Shown: in pieces, positions 10,401-18,295 of the stretch
Layout of the letters: each line of letters opens with the position of its first letter
How positions within the stretch are numbered: the first letter of the stretch is position 1
NCBI GenBank assembly: GCA_043757025.1
Contig: JAYVQG010000202.1
Span: 1-64,000 of the forward strand
Direction of reading: 5' to 3'
DNA: 64,000 nucleotides
Source of the DNA: Limnoglobus sp043757025
GTDB taxonomy: Bacteria; Planctomycetota; Planctomycetia; Gemmatales; Gemmataceae
The notes under the pieces: generated by a model
The model's input: the letters and a program-made list of their open reading frames with translations, nothing else
What the model was told of the DNA's origin: nothing
The model's database searches: none
Position numbers and translations under genes: made by a program

Positions 10401-10525
10401 CAACCGATGCCGAGGCCATCGCAGCCGTCTCCGATGCACTCGCATCACCGAACGAAGGAATTCGCAAGGCCGCCGCCGAATTGATGGTGGCATTTCCCGA
10501 TCCTTCGCAAGTTCAATCTCAATAG
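7463..10525 (+). CDS. membrane-anchored HEAT-repeat protein
   Basis: This is a 1020-aa protein whose first ~280 residues carry several hydrophobic segments (about 25-45, 75-95, 100-125, 170-195 and 230-255). After that comes a long array of about 15-20 HEAT/PBS-lyase-type repeats of ~31-38 residues, with recurring words such as DPDETVRGRAAEALG and VRAKAVEALGKIG. A basic linker rich in arginine (GRTRNRRG, FFRRRTR; about residues 395-415) interrupts the array. HEAT arrays are protein-binding solenoids, so an inner-membrane scaffold facing the cytoplasm is the likely role; the partner is unknown. The GTG start at 7463 follows agggattgga. The opposite-strand 388-codon ORF inside the repeat region is a GC-rich shadow. 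Confidence 0.9.
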   Translation: MRLTELFAANSTEWLVENDPFRSSTLILLALAALGLFAAILFQLRVIGGVLWVAGVIVRGGIRTGFRVWEYSLAWASWRVFLAVQFGLLVTGVATAGPIPMISLVCALIPLAMGLAACLAYMFIDVERYEVARGYKALYDPMKGQRLAVELVKYGQQVGVPLLASSAVGMIGGFALLNFALFELLGTKWYSQPTADATYLDFVASALVHLFSVVSLVNLANAQHVVPVAVALPAGGVASAFLAMFKSFFTLVLLQQIFASLRKGRLLTETIADFWSPHEPIHERARASLPQYGAIALGPLLTSLRSTEALTREQREQLPQVLATIGPAAIPHLINHLYDPSEYVRAVAVSTLGRLRAANAFPQMAQLVNDPSDLVRLSLAEAFGEVGVPVPVNATRPGRTRNRRGVWRFFRRRTRSVSDIDPVAISVPNLMTALADSAATVRAQAATSLGRLGSSSEAAIPELIASLADPDETVRGRAAEALGAVGATNPQTVPALAALLVDPSPAIREAAARALGGLKGAATSAVELLVPLLQDRDENVRKVAADAVGRIGVLPGAATETLTEGLESKDNVVRARTAEALGNIGGAAADVAEALVEAAGDDNDRVRAKAVEALGKIGESAADVAVPRLVRALKDPDNWVSALAAEALGEMGAGADEAIPALVRSLGHANLQVRVNAAEALGKLGPNAAAAVPALERAAKDLDGGVRLGAIRALGAVGPPTPESGRVVRAALADPDPQARAAAAEAFGTWGLADDATQADLLGLLDDTNDEVKARVARILPKLIGATPAVVDGLTRRLADDDGDWVRVEAARALGQLGAAAAPAGAALLRAAQTGEVALREEAMRAMAVAQPPEAAAAFTSGLRDAEVQVRKLASAGWRKAVAVPEEAIPALIEALLDPEIQVRANAAHALSRLDPLPIEAIAPLAACASHSDAGLRLSAALALQGAKGRAATDALHSLLDDPNPRLRLIAARRVLVEDATDAEAIAAVSDALASPNEGIRKAAAELMVAFPDPSQVQSQ

Positions 10526-10582
10526 TGCTAGTTTTGTACGTAGTAGAAGCCGCGAACAGTATATCTGATTTAAGGGTGACAC

Positions 10583-11098
10583 ATGCGAGTGACTTTGTGC
10601 CTGATTGTGGCGACGCTAATCCTCGGTTGCGACTCGGCCAAACCCGAAGCGAACAAGGCGGTGCAAGGCCCCGTGGTAACCGAGCCGCACACGCACGAAC
10701 GCGGCAAAATGATGCTCGCCGATGCGGGACCGTACCACGCCGCGCTGACGGCGCACCTCGCGAAAGACGGCAACGAACTCGACGTCTTCATCGAGACGGA
10801 CAACGACGAACCGCAACCTGTTGCCTTGCCACTCGTGCAGATTATTGCCAAAGCGAAACGCAGCGGCGACACACAGGAATACAAACTCATTTTTGAACCC
10901 GCGCCGGCCGACGAACGGCCCAAAAGCGAAACCATCGGCACCTGCTCGCACTTCGTCGCGAAGGCTCCGTGGATGACCCGCGCGGACATGCTTACCGTCG
11001 TTGCCGAGTTGGAAGTGAAAGGCAAACTTCGCAAAGTCATCTGGGGCGAATTCTCGCCGTTGAAGTTCGCACACCACGACGAACCCGGCGCGAAGTAG
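10583..11098 (+). CDS. putative lipoprotein, hypothetical
   Basis: This 171-aa protein starts with a short hydrophobic leader and a lipobox (LILGC), so it is probably lipidated and held at a membrane. A possible metal-binding HTHERGKM stretch follows the lipid anchor, and two further histidines lie near the C-terminus (KFAHHDE). The body looks like a beta-sandwich of the kind seen in planctomycete proteins of unknown function near metal-efflux components. The ATG is preceded by aagggtga. It follows the HEAT-repeat gene by 57 bases on the same strand and may be co-transcribed. I do not recognise a named family. Confidence 0.75.
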   Translation: MRVTLCLIVATLILGCDSAKPEANKAVQGPVVTEPHTHERGKMMLADAGPYHAALTAHLAKDGNELDVFIETDNDEPQPVALPLVQIIAKAKRSGDTQEYKLIFEPAPADERPKSETIGTCSHFVAKAPWMTRADMLTVVAELEVKGKLRKVIWGEFSPLKFAHHDEPGAK

Positions 11099-11239
11099 CG
11101 TTTGCTCGTTTCAGCCAAAACCAGCCCCCGCGCGCTTTTCCGAAAGCGGAAGTCGACTCCGACCGATATAACAGCATTCCGGCGATGCGGTCGATTCGCC
11201 GGAACGGGCATACTCACGCAGACTCCGTAGGAAACGGGC

Positions 11240-12235
11240 ATGAAACGCGCGCTGATTACTGGCATTACCGGGCAAGACGGTAGCTATCTGGCCGAACTCC
11301 TTCTCGAAAAAGGCTACGAAGTCCACGGAGTCGTCCGCCGGGCGAGCACCGAGACCTTCGAGCGCATCAACCATCTATCGGGAAAGATTCACCTTCACCA
11401 AGCCGATTTGCTCGATCAGCTATCGATTATCGACACGATTAAAGTGTCGAACCCGGACGAAGTCTACAACCTTGCCGCACAGAGCTTCGTGCCGACGAGC
11501 TGGAAGCAACCCGTTCTGACGGGTGAGTTTACGGCGATGGGCGTGACGCGGGTTCTCGAAGCGGTCAAGTTGCTCGGCCGCGACACGATCCGCTTCTATC
11601 AGGCATCGTCGAGCGAAATGTTCGGCAAAGTGCAAGCCGTGCCGCAGAGCGAAGACACGCCGTTTTACCCGCGTAGCCCGTACGGCGTGGCGAAGCTTTA
11701 CGGCCACTGGATCACGATCAATTACCGCGAAAGCTACAACATGTACGCGGTCAGCGGGATTCTGTTCAACCACGAAAGCGAGCGCCGCGGCCGCGAATTC
11801 GTGACGCGTAAAGTGACGGACGGCGTCGCTCGCATCAAGCTCGGCCTGTCGAAAGAACTTCGCCTCGGCAACCTCGATTCGAAGCGCGACTGGGGCTTTG
11901 CTGGGGATTATGTGCGTGCGATGTGGCTGATGCTGCAACAGGATACGCCCGACGATTACGTGATCGCCACCGGCGAAACGCACACGGTGCAAAAGCTCGT
12001 GGAAACCGCGTTTCAGGCTGCGGATCTCGACTGGACGAAGTACGTCGTCACCGATCAGGCACTCGTTCGCCCGGCGGAAGTCGATCTCCTGATCGGCGAC
12101 CCCACGAAGGCCAAGACGAAACTCGGCTGGGTGCCAGAGATGACCTTCCAACAACTGATCGAGCGGATGGTGAAAGCCGACCTCGAACGACTGAAAACCG
12201 GTTCGACCGCGCAAGTGACGGCACGCGGAATTTAG
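11240..12235 (+). CDS. gmd: GDP-mannose 4,6-dehydratase
   Basis: This 331-aa enzyme converts GDP-D-mannose to GDP-4-keto-6-deoxy-D-mannose, the first step towards GDP-rhamnose, GDP-fucose and related sugars. It is an extended short-chain dehydrogenase: the NADP-binding motif is GITGQDGSY at the N-terminus, and the catalytic region contains ASSSEMFG followed by YxxxK in SPYGVAK. The Gmd-specific blocks NHESERRG, FVTRKVTDG and KRDWGFAGDYV are all present. Length is slightly shorter than the ~345-370 aa of many homologues but no domain is missing. A ribosome site (aggaaac) precedes the ATG. The rmd-like reductase 203 bases downstream would use its product. Confidence 0.96.
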   Translation: MKRALITGITGQDGSYLAELLLEKGYEVHGVVRRASTETFERINHLSGKIHLHQADLLDQLSIIDTIKVSNPDEVYNLAAQSFVPTSWKQPVLTGEFTAMGVTRVLEAVKLLGRDTIRFYQASSSEMFGKVQAVPQSEDTPFYPRSPYGVAKLYGHWITINYRESYNMYAVSGILFNHESERRGREFVTRKVTDGVARIKLGLSKELRLGNLDSKRDWGFAGDYVRAMWLMLQQDTPDDYVIATGETHTVQKLVETAFQAADLDWTKYVVTDQALVRPAEVDLLIGDPTKAKTKLGWVPEMTFQQLIERMVKADLERLKTGSTAQVTARGI

Positions 12236-12299
12236 GCAGGGCGCGCGATCGAAATCGGACGTAAGTCGTTGGTGGGTTAGGTTGGTTCCGAAATTCGGG

Positions 12300-12381
12300 A
12301 ATGACTCCACGGATGGGTGGGTGGTAAGTGCCTGGAGTCATTTGGGAGGACACCCGATCGATTCGGATCAGTCCGGAATCG
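12300..12381. other. inverted repeats between gmd and the rmd-like gene
   Basis: A perfect 10-bp inverted repeat (aatgactcca at 12300-12309, tggagtcatt at 12333-12342) is followed by a second stem with one bulge (cgattcgga at about 12359 with tccggaatcg ending near 12381). There is no T-run, so these are not classical terminators. They may be a regulatory leader or a degraded intergenic repeat. Confidence 0.4.
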
Positions 12382-12438
12382 AAGTTTTGGTGGTTGTTTT
12401 CGGCAACCTCACTGTGAACCATGCCCGCGGAATTTAAG

Positions 12439-13380
12439 ATGCGAATCCTGATTACGGGCATCACCGGTTTCGTCGGTGGGCACCTCGTCGAGGCTCTCCT
12501 CAAGGAGGGGGGCCACACCATTGCTGGCCTGTCGCGGAACGCCACATGGCCCGCGAATCTGTCGCATTTGAACGGCCAAGCCGAACTGCACCGCGTCGAA
12601 CTCTGCGACGGCACAGGCGTCGAAAGCCTGATGGCGCGGCTCGAACCCGAGTGGGTGTTTCACCTCGCCGGTTACGCCAACACCGGCAAATCGTTCCACG
12701 AACCGGATCGCTGCTGGGCGGACAATCTCGGAGGCACGAGGTCGCTTTACGATGCGATTGCCAGAACGACGGTGCGCCCGCGAATCCTGTTCGTTTCCAC
12801 GGGTTTGATTTACGGCGATCCGGATGTGGCGGGGCAAGACTGCGACGAACGCACGGTGCTGAAGCCCGCCAGCCCTTACGCCGCGAGCAAAGCCGCCGCC
12901 GACTTGCACAGCTATCAGGCCACACGGAACCCTGGCTTGGACATCGTGCGGGTGCGGTTGTTCAACCAGATCGGCCCGCGGCAATCGCCCGATTACGCCG
13001 TTGCGAACTTCGCGAGGCAAGTCGCCGCCATCGAAGCCGGTCGCCAATCGCCGATCCTCGAAACCGGCGATCTCTCCGCGCATCGCGACCTCACCGACGT
13101 ACGCGACATCGTGGCCGCATTCCGCTTGCTCATCGAAAAGGGCACGAAAGGCGAGGCGTACAACGCCGGTTGCGGACAGACGTACGCGATGCAAGACATC
13201 CTCGATCACCTCGTGAGTTTGGCCAAAGTTCGCGTCGACGTGCGGCAAAAAATTGATCGCAAGGCCGACACGACGATCACGCGTGCCGACACCCGCAAGT
13301 TACGCGATGCCACCGGTTGGGCACCCCGCTACGAAATCGGCCAAACTCTGAGCGACATTCTCGATTCGTGGCGGACCTAG
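12439..13380 (+). CDS. rmd: NAD(P)-dependent sugar-nucleotide epimerase/reductase, GDP-6-deoxy-4-keto-hexose reductase-like
   Basis: This 313-aa extended short-chain dehydrogenase has GITGFVGGH for cofactor binding, FVSTGLIYG as the catalytic Ser/Thr region and YxxxK in SPYAASK. The blocks RVRLFNQIGP, NFARQVAAIE and HRDLTDVRDIV match GDP-4-keto-6-deoxy-D-mannose reductases (Rmd), which make GDP-D-rhamnose. Position next to gmd supports this. The ATG at 12439 (ggaatttaag upstream) gives a start directly at MRILITG; an ATG six codons earlier has a poorer site. A different 4-keto reductase or epimerase specificity cannot be excluded. Confidence 0.85.
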   Translation: MRILITGITGFVGGHLVEALLKEGGHTIAGLSRNATWPANLSHLNGQAELHRVELCDGTGVESLMARLEPEWVFHLAGYANTGKSFHEPDRCWADNLGGTRSLYDAIARTTVRPRILFVSTGLIYGDPDVAGQDCDERTVLKPASPYAASKAAADLHSYQATRNPGLDIVRVRLFNQIGPRQSPDYAVANFARQVAAIEAGRQSPILETGDLSAHRDLTDVRDIVAAFRLLIEKGTKGEAYNAGCGQTYAMQDILDHLVSLAKVRVDVRQKIDRKADTTITRADTRKLRDATGWAPRYEIGQTLSDILDSWRT

Positions 13381-13386
13381 TTTCAC

Positions 13387-13454
13387 GTCGTCGAAGTCGT
13401 GTAACTTCTGACGCGGGCGCACGTTGCCATCGAAGCCTCGCGACTTCGGCTACA
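13387..13454. repeat. interspersed palindromic repeat (gaagtcg family, copy 1)
   Basis: The gap between the rmd-like gene and ugd holds cgaagtcg (13392-13399) and its inverse cgacttcg (13441-13448), ending in gctacaa. The same arrangement of words occurs at 32750-32817, which marks both as copies of one interspersed family. Confidence 0.6.
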
Positions 13455-13517
13455 AATCGCGGTTCTTGGTCCTATCTTGTCTCGGTACATCCGCTGTTTC
13501 TACCGGAGACGACATTC

Positions 13518-14864
13518 GTGAAAATTGCTGTTATTGGAACGGGTTACGTCGGTTTGGTCACGGGAACGTGCTTTGCGGAGAGCGGCAACGATGTCGTCTG
13601 CGTGGATAATAACCCGAAGAAAGTCGAGTTGTTGAATGCGGGCGGGATACCGATCTACGAGCCGGGCCTCGAAGAGTTGGTCAAAAAGAACCACCGCGAC
13701 GGACGGCTGACGTTTACCACCGATTTGGCAAAAGCTGTACGTTCGGCGCGGCTGATCTTCATCGGTGTGGGCACGCCGCAATCGGACAAAGGCGACGCCG
13801 ATTTGTCTGCGGTGTGGGCTGTGACGAACGCGATTGGCGATGCCTTCAAGGACGTTCCCGCTGGGCCGCCAGGGTCGCGCGTCGTCGTCGTGAAAAGCAC
13901 CGTGCCCGTCGGTACGAACGTCGGCGTGATGGAGCGTTTGAACGCGAAAGGTTGCGGCCATATCGACGTCGCCAGCAACCCGGAGTTTCTCAAAGAAGGC
14001 GCGGCGATCAACGACTTCATGAAACCCGACCGCGTCGTCGTCGGAGTGCGGCGGCCCGAAGTCGCCGAGGTGCTTCGCGAACTCTACGCGCCGTTTCTGC
14101 GAACCGAACGCCCGTTCATTGCGATGTCGCCGGAATCGTCCGAGATGACGAAGTACGCGGCAAATGCGATGCTCGCCACGAAAATCAGCTTCATTAACGA
14201 GATGGCGAACCTCTGCGACCGCGTCGGCGCGGACATCAACGACGTGCGGAAAGGCATGGGGCACGATCAGCGCATCGGCTTCCAGTTCCTATTCCCCGGC
14301 CCCGGCTATGGCGGTTCGTGTTTCCCCAAAGACGTCCAAGCGATCATCGCGATGGGTCGCCGCACGGGGCTGCCGTTGAACTTGATGCAGTCGGTCGATG
14401 CCGTCAACGACGAGCAAAAGAAGGTGCTGTTTCAGAAGATCGTACACCACTTTCAGGGCGATCTGGCGGGCAAGACGATCGCAATCTGGGGGCTGGCGTT
14501 CAAGCCGCAGACCGACGACGTTCGCGAGGCCCCCGCACTCGTGCTGATCGATTCGTTGCTGGCGAGTGGCGTGAAAGTCCGCGTTCACGACCCCGAAGCG
14601 GTGGGTAACATCAAGGCGATTTACGGCGACAAGATCTCGTATTCCGACGGCCCGTACGGCACGCTCGAAGGTGCGGATGGACTCGCGATCGTCACCGAAT
14701 GGAAAGCGTATCAAAACCCGGATTTCGACACGATGAAGAAGCTCATGCAAGGCCATGCGATCTTCGACGGTCGCAATATCTTCGACGAAAAAGCAATGGC
14801 GCACATCGGCTTCACCTATTACGGCATCGGTCGCGGCAAGAAAACCTACGCGGCCAAAACGTAA
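13518..14864 (+). CDS. ugd: UDP-glucose 6-dehydrogenase
   Basis: This 448-aa enzyme oxidises UDP-glucose to UDP-glucuronate with two NAD molecules, supplying uronic acid for exopolysaccharide. The N-terminal Rossmann motif is GTGYVGLVTG, the substrate loop includes NPEFLKEG, and the catalytic cysteine lies in GYGGSCFPKD. The C-terminal NAD-like domain is complete. The frame is open upstream to 13317, but the GTG at 13518 starts exactly at the conserved MKIAVIG and has GGAG nine bases before it. GDP-mannose dehydrogenase is an alternative within the same family. It follows gmd and the rmd-like gene, consistent with a nucleotide-sugar cluster. Confidence 0.93.
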   Translation: MKIAVIGTGYVGLVTGTCFAESGNDVVCVDNNPKKVELLNAGGIPIYEPGLEELVKKNHRDGRLTFTTDLAKAVRSARLIFIGVGTPQSDKGDADLSAVWAVTNAIGDAFKDVPAGPPGSRVVVVKSTVPVGTNVGVMERLNAKGCGHIDVASNPEFLKEGAAINDFMKPDRVVVGVRRPEVAEVLRELYAPFLRTERPFIAMSPESSEMTKYAANAMLATKISFINEMANLCDRVGADINDVRKGMGHDQRIGFQFLFPGPGYGGSCFPKDVQAIIAMGRRTGLPLNLMQSVDAVNDEQKKVLFQKIVHHFQGDLAGKTIAIWGLAFKPQTDDVREAPALVLIDSLLASGVKVRVHDPEAVGNIKAIYGDKISYSDGPYGTLEGADGLAIVTEWKAYQNPDFDTMKKLMQGHAIFDGRNIFDEKAMAHIGFTYYGIGRGKKTYAAKT

Positions 14865-14891
14865 GAGTGAATCGCGATGCACGGACTGCAA

Positions 14892-15200
14892 TTAGTGGCT
14901 GACGGGTTCTTCGGTGTCGAAGACGGCTGGGACACCGAAGAAATTGGCGAGGCGGTTCGGCGCGTTCTGTAGCGCTTCGTCGGGAGTTAAGCTCGGTGCG
15001 AGAACGTCGTCGCGAAAGACGTTGTGAACGGGCAACGGGTGAGCGAGCGGTTCGACGCCATCGGTGTTGAGCGAACTGAGTTGGCCGACGTAATCGAGAA
15101 TCGCGGACAACTGCACCTGCATCGTAGCAAGATCGGCGGCGGACATATCGAGCCGCGCCAGCTTCGCGACTTTTCGCACTTCGTCGAGTGTCAGCGACAT
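14892..15200 (-). CDS. gatC: Asp-tRNA(Asn)/Glu-tRNA(Gln) amidotransferase subunit C
   Basis: This 102-aa protein is the small C subunit of the GatCAB amidotransferase, which converts misacylated Glu-tRNA(Gln) or Asp-tRNA(Asn). Family blocks are VRKVAKLARL near the N-terminus, ILDYVGQLSSLNTDGVEP in the middle and RDDV followed by NAPNR. The ATG at 15200 (MSLTLDEV) has aagggg about ten bases upstream and matches the usual start; an upstream ATG would add nine unconserved residues. It lies 63 bases after rpmB on the same strand and converges on ugd. gatA and gatB are not adjacent in this window. Confidence 0.93.
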   Translation of the reverse strand: MSLTLDEVRKVAKLARLDMSAADLATMQVQLSAILDYVGQLSSLNTDGVEPLAHPLPVHNVFRDDVLAPSLTPDEALQNAPNRLANFFGVPAVFDTEEPVSH

Positions 15201-15263
15201 GTCCGTAATCCCCTTACCGCGCAGCATGAAAGCCAGTTCGATACTGCGTTTCCATTTCCGGAT

Positions 15264-15524
15264 TTACAGCGGTTGCATACTGAACGGTGCGCGTTTCACG
15301 GGCTTTTGCACGAATCCGCTACGAATTGCGGCCGCCGAAACCCAGACGCGAACGACTTCGCCATCGATGACGGCGCGGACGCGCTGCAAGTTCGGCTTGA
15401 ACTTACGACGGCTGATCCCGGTGATCTTCTTACCGACGCCGCCGAGGTACTTCGCTTTACCGCGATACGTCTTCTGATTACCCATGGCCGACGTACGGCC
15501 CGTGAACAAACATGTCTTCGCCAT
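15264..15524 (-). CDS. rpmB: 50S ribosomal protein L28
   Basis: This 86-aa basic protein is ribosomal protein L28 of the large subunit. It starts MAKTCLFTGR and contains the GNQKTYRGKAK, SRRKFKPNLQ and VWVSAAAIRSG segments typical of bacterial L28. The ATG at 15524 follows gagggtcgg. It is the first gene of a two-gene minus-strand unit with gatC; it diverges from the patatin-like gene, with 169 bases between the two starts. Confidence 0.96.
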   Translation of the reverse strand: MAKTCLFTGRTSAMGNQKTYRGKAKYLGGVGKKITGISRRKFKPNLQRVRAVIDGEVVRVWVSAAAIRSGFVQKPVKRAPFSMQPL

Positions 15525-15693
15525 GATCCGACCCTCATTTATTCGAGAACGTGTAATTTAGGAACGCGGCCCGTTGCGGCAAGTGGCGCAACCGACGTTG
15601 TGAGAATCCGTTCGTTTCGATCTTGACCGCTCTCGCAATACTCGGTAACTCTCGCGAAATCTACACCGCTCTACCCGACTGACTGAGCTTGGC

Positions 15694-16953
15694 ATGCCCA
15701 TGGCCCGACGGGTTCGCCCCACGACACTTTTACTATTTGCGGTCGCTTGCCTGGGGGCTGCGAACGCGAGTTGCAACCGCCTGCGCCACGTGAATTATCC
15801 ATCGGCCGAACTCTTTTCGGAGAAGTGGAGCGAGCCGAGCGTGCCGCCAGGGACGTACCCGGATTCGGATCGGGCCGCCGTCGATGGTTTAGCAAACGCC
15901 CTTGCAGGTAAGCCCGTACCGGTGCCACCTGCGACGGGTTTGCCCACGAAGCCGTTGAATGTTCTCGCATTATCCGCCGGCGGCAAGTACGGCGCGTACT
16001 CGGCGGGGGTGCTCTGCGGCTGGACCGAGTCGGGCACGCGGCCGACGTTCGATGTCGTCACCGGCGTCAGCACCGGCGCGATTCTCGCGCTCTATGCGTT
16101 TCAAGGTTCGCAGTACGATGGCAAACTCAAAAAGTTCTTCACGACGACGAAAGGCTCCGACTTGTTCCGCACGCGGCCCGTCCGCAACCTCGTGCGTTAC
16201 GGCTCGATTTCGACGGCAGACGGCTTGAAGAAAATCATCGACGAAGAACTGACGGCGCAGTTTCTGAGCGAACTCCGTGCGTCGCACACGGCGGGGCGAC
16301 GGCTATTCATCGGCACGCTCAACGCGCACACGAAACGCCTCATCATTTGGGACATCGGCGCAGTCGCCTGTTCGGGCCGTCCCGATGCCGACGATTTCGT
16401 ACGCAAGATCATCCTCGCGGCCTGCGCCATTCCCGGCATGGTGCCACCCGTCGAATTCGATGTGATCGTCAACGGTAAACGCTATCAAGAAGTCCACACC
16501 GATGGCGGTGCCGTCACGCAGACGTTCATGAAGTTCGGACCGAACGTGACGCCCGCACCCGGTACGCAATGGCTGGCCGGGTCGAATCTGTATGCGATCT
16601 CCGCAGGGAAATTGTATGCCGACCCGACCGATGGCCGGTTGAACTTAATCGATCAGATCAGCGCGAGCGTTTCGGCTTCGTTATATGCACTTTACCGCGT
16701 GGAATTGCTGAAACTGTATACGCTGTGCGTCACCTCCGGCATGACCTATCAATTGGTGGTCGTGCCAGACGAAGTGAGAGGCAGCCCGAAAAGTATGTTA
16801 ATCGAGCCAGTGGAAATGACGAATCTATTTAATGTCGGCGTCAAACAAGCCTCGGGCGGGGTGCCGTGGCGAATGTTGCCACCGGGTGCCGAGTTGGGCG
16901 AAGAAGAAACCCCGCGGACCGGCACGACCTTCACGTCGCCGAGTGGCCGTTAA
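15694..16953 (+). CDS. patatin-like phospholipase, exported
   Basis: This 419-aa protein has a hydrophobic leader (residues ~10-25, with a cysteine in NASC that is not a standard lipobox) and a patatin domain at about residues 90-300. The nucleophile elbow is GVSTG, the catalytic aspartate is in TDGGA, and the glycine-rich oxyanion region is SAGGKYGAYSAG. Patatin-type enzymes hydrolyse acyl groups from lipids using a Ser-Asp dyad. The Asp and Ser are both in place, so it should be active. The start is either 15694 or the ATG two codons later; neither has a strong ribosome site. It is followed by a lipoprotein gene on the same strand. Confidence 0.9.
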   Translation: MPMARRVRPTTLLLFAVACLGAANASCNRLRHVNYPSAELFSEKWSEPSVPPGTYPDSDRAAVDGLANALAGKPVPVPPATGLPTKPLNVLALSAGGKYGAYSAGVLCGWTESGTRPTFDVVTGVSTGAILALYAFQGSQYDGKLKKFFTTTKGSDLFRTRPVRNLVRYGSISTADGLKKIIDEELTAQFLSELRASHTAGRRLFIGTLNAHTKRLIIWDIGAVACSGRPDADDFVRKIILAACAIPGMVPPVEFDVIVNGKRYQEVHTDGGAVTQTFMKFGPNVTPAPGTQWLAGSNLYAISAGKLYADPTDGRLNLIDQISASVSASLYALYRVELLKLYTLCVTSGMTYQLVVVPDEVRGSPKSMLIEPVEMTNLFNVGVKQASGGVPWRMLPPGAELGEEETPRTGTTFTSPSGR

Positions 16954-17014
16954 AGTTGACGTTGACCGACGTGCCCGTGTTGCTATCGTTGCCCAGCTAC
17001 GGGGGACGTTACGG

Positions 17015-17812
17015 ATGGCGAATCGGAACTTTGCGGGTGTGGTTTGCTTGCTGATCGCGACCGGTTGCGGAACCACGCGGACGACCGACACCACACGCAC
17101 GGCTACTGAGATGTTGCTGGTATCGCAGGCGGTGGATCGCGCAGTGGGGCAGATCGATTTCTCCGCACTCCACGATAAAGCCGTCTACCTCGATACCGCG
17201 CAGATCGACGATAGCGTCGTCGATAAAGGCTACATGATTAGCTCGTTGCGGCAGCAACTGCTCGCGCACGGTGCGCATCTGCGCGACGAAAAACGTTCGT
17301 GCGTTTACATCGTCGAAGTGCGTTCGGGGGCAATCGGTACCGACCGGCACACGCTGTTGTTCGGCACGCCCGCGCTCTCGATTCCGACCGTTTTGCCGGG
17401 CATTCCAACGAGCATTCCCGAAATCGCGCTCATGAAAAAGACCGACCAAAAAGGCGTCGCGAAAATTGCCGTGTTCGCCTACAACCGCGTCACGGGGCGG
17501 GCGGTCTGGCAGTCGGGCGTCGTCGAAGAATCGAGCCGCATCAAAGATACGTGGGTGTTCGGCGCGGGGCCGTTTAGCCGCGGGAGTATCCGTCGCGGAA
17601 CGACATTGGCGGGCGAATCTCTGCCGAGCGTGACCGTGTTTGGAACTCGCGAACCGATCGACCCCGGCCACCCGACGACGGTTCAGCCGGCGAACGGTTT
17701 CGAGTGGGTGAATGGCGACGTGCCCTCGCCGCCACAACCGGTGCCATTCGGGTTACTCAGCATCACCGGCGCGGCCGCAATCGTCAATCACCCCCTGATT
17801 CGCGGATCGTAG
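17015..17812 (+). CDS. lipoprotein, DUF6655-like
   Basis: This is a 265-aa protein with a lipoprotein signal (cysteine in LIATGC) followed by a GTTRTTDT motif. The rest includes LLVSQAVDRAVGQIDF, a VDKGYMISSLRQQLL helix and a PGIPTSIPEIAL segment. This pattern resembles a lipoprotein family common in planctomycetes that I would tentatively call DUF6655. The frame opens at 16832 but the ATG at 17015 has ggggga upstream and gives the lipoprotein leader. It lies 61 bases after the patatin gene. Function is unknown; a periplasmic or outer-surface role is inferred from the anchor. Confidence 0.8.
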   Translation: MANRNFAGVVCLLIATGCGTTRTTDTTRTATEMLLVSQAVDRAVGQIDFSALHDKAVYLDTAQIDDSVVDKGYMISSLRQQLLAHGAHLRDEKRSCVYIVEVRSGAIGTDRHTLLFGTPALSIPTVLPGIPTSIPEIALMKKTDQKGVAKIAVFAYNRVTGRAVWQSGVVEESSRIKDTWVFGAGPFSRGSIRRGTTLAGESLPSVTVFGTREPIDPGHPTTVQPANGFEWVNGDVPSPPQPVPFGLLSITGAAAIVNHPLIRGS

Positions 17813-17962
17813 CGGTTGCGACAATCTGCGTCGTAGCCGTTTCGGCATCGCTTGCCACTCCGTCTCATCGTGCCATTCGTTCCGTGTCGAAGTCTATATT
17901 TCACATGTGCGACGTTGACCCGTGGTCTCCTCTCACCACACGATTTTCACACTGGAGAGACG

Positions 17963-18145
17963 ATGTCACGTAACCAAGAAACCCACGACGAACCAAACCT
18001 CGATATCCTGCGAAACCTCGGCTGGAATATCCAGAACGCGAAGGGCATCTATTGCTCCGCATGGCGCGGCACCGACAACGTCTTGTTCGTGTGGCGCGGG
18101 GGCAAATGGGAGCGCGTCATGGGCGAGAACGCCCGCGCCGCGTGA
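17963..18145 (+). CDS. small hypothetical protein
   Basis: This 60-aa acidic/aromatic protein starts at an ATG with ggagag about six bases upstream. It contains LDILRNLGWNIQNAKGIYCSAWRG and VWRGGKWERV in sequence, a compact pattern rich in tryptophan and glycine. The 150 bases between it and the preceding lipoprotein gene hold no other ORF. I do not recognise a family, but the ribosome site and codon use support a real gene. Confidence 0.65.
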   Translation: MSRNQETHDEPNLDILRNLGWNIQNAKGIYCSAWRGTDNVLFVWRGGKWERVMGENARAA

Positions 18146-18179
18146 ACAAAACTGGCGAACCGATTCGTCATGAATAGTC

Positions 18180-18243
18180 AGTAGTTGAGAGTTGTGAGTG
18201 GATAGTTCATCGAACAACTATTCACTCGCAACTCTCAGCTACT
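18180..18243. repeat. 28-bp inverted repeat, long RNA stem
   Basis: Left arm 18180-18207 pairs with right arm 18216-18243 around an eight-base loop. In DNA 25 of 28 positions match, and the other three would be G-U pairs if transcribed left to right, giving a continuous 28-bp RNA stem. It sits between the 60-aa gene and rsmE. There is no T-run after it, so it is not a canonical terminator. Confidence 0.75.
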
Positions 18244-18295
18244 AAAGTTCCCCCCACGAAACTGTCTCCGTAATCGTTTCCGATACACTTTCCGC

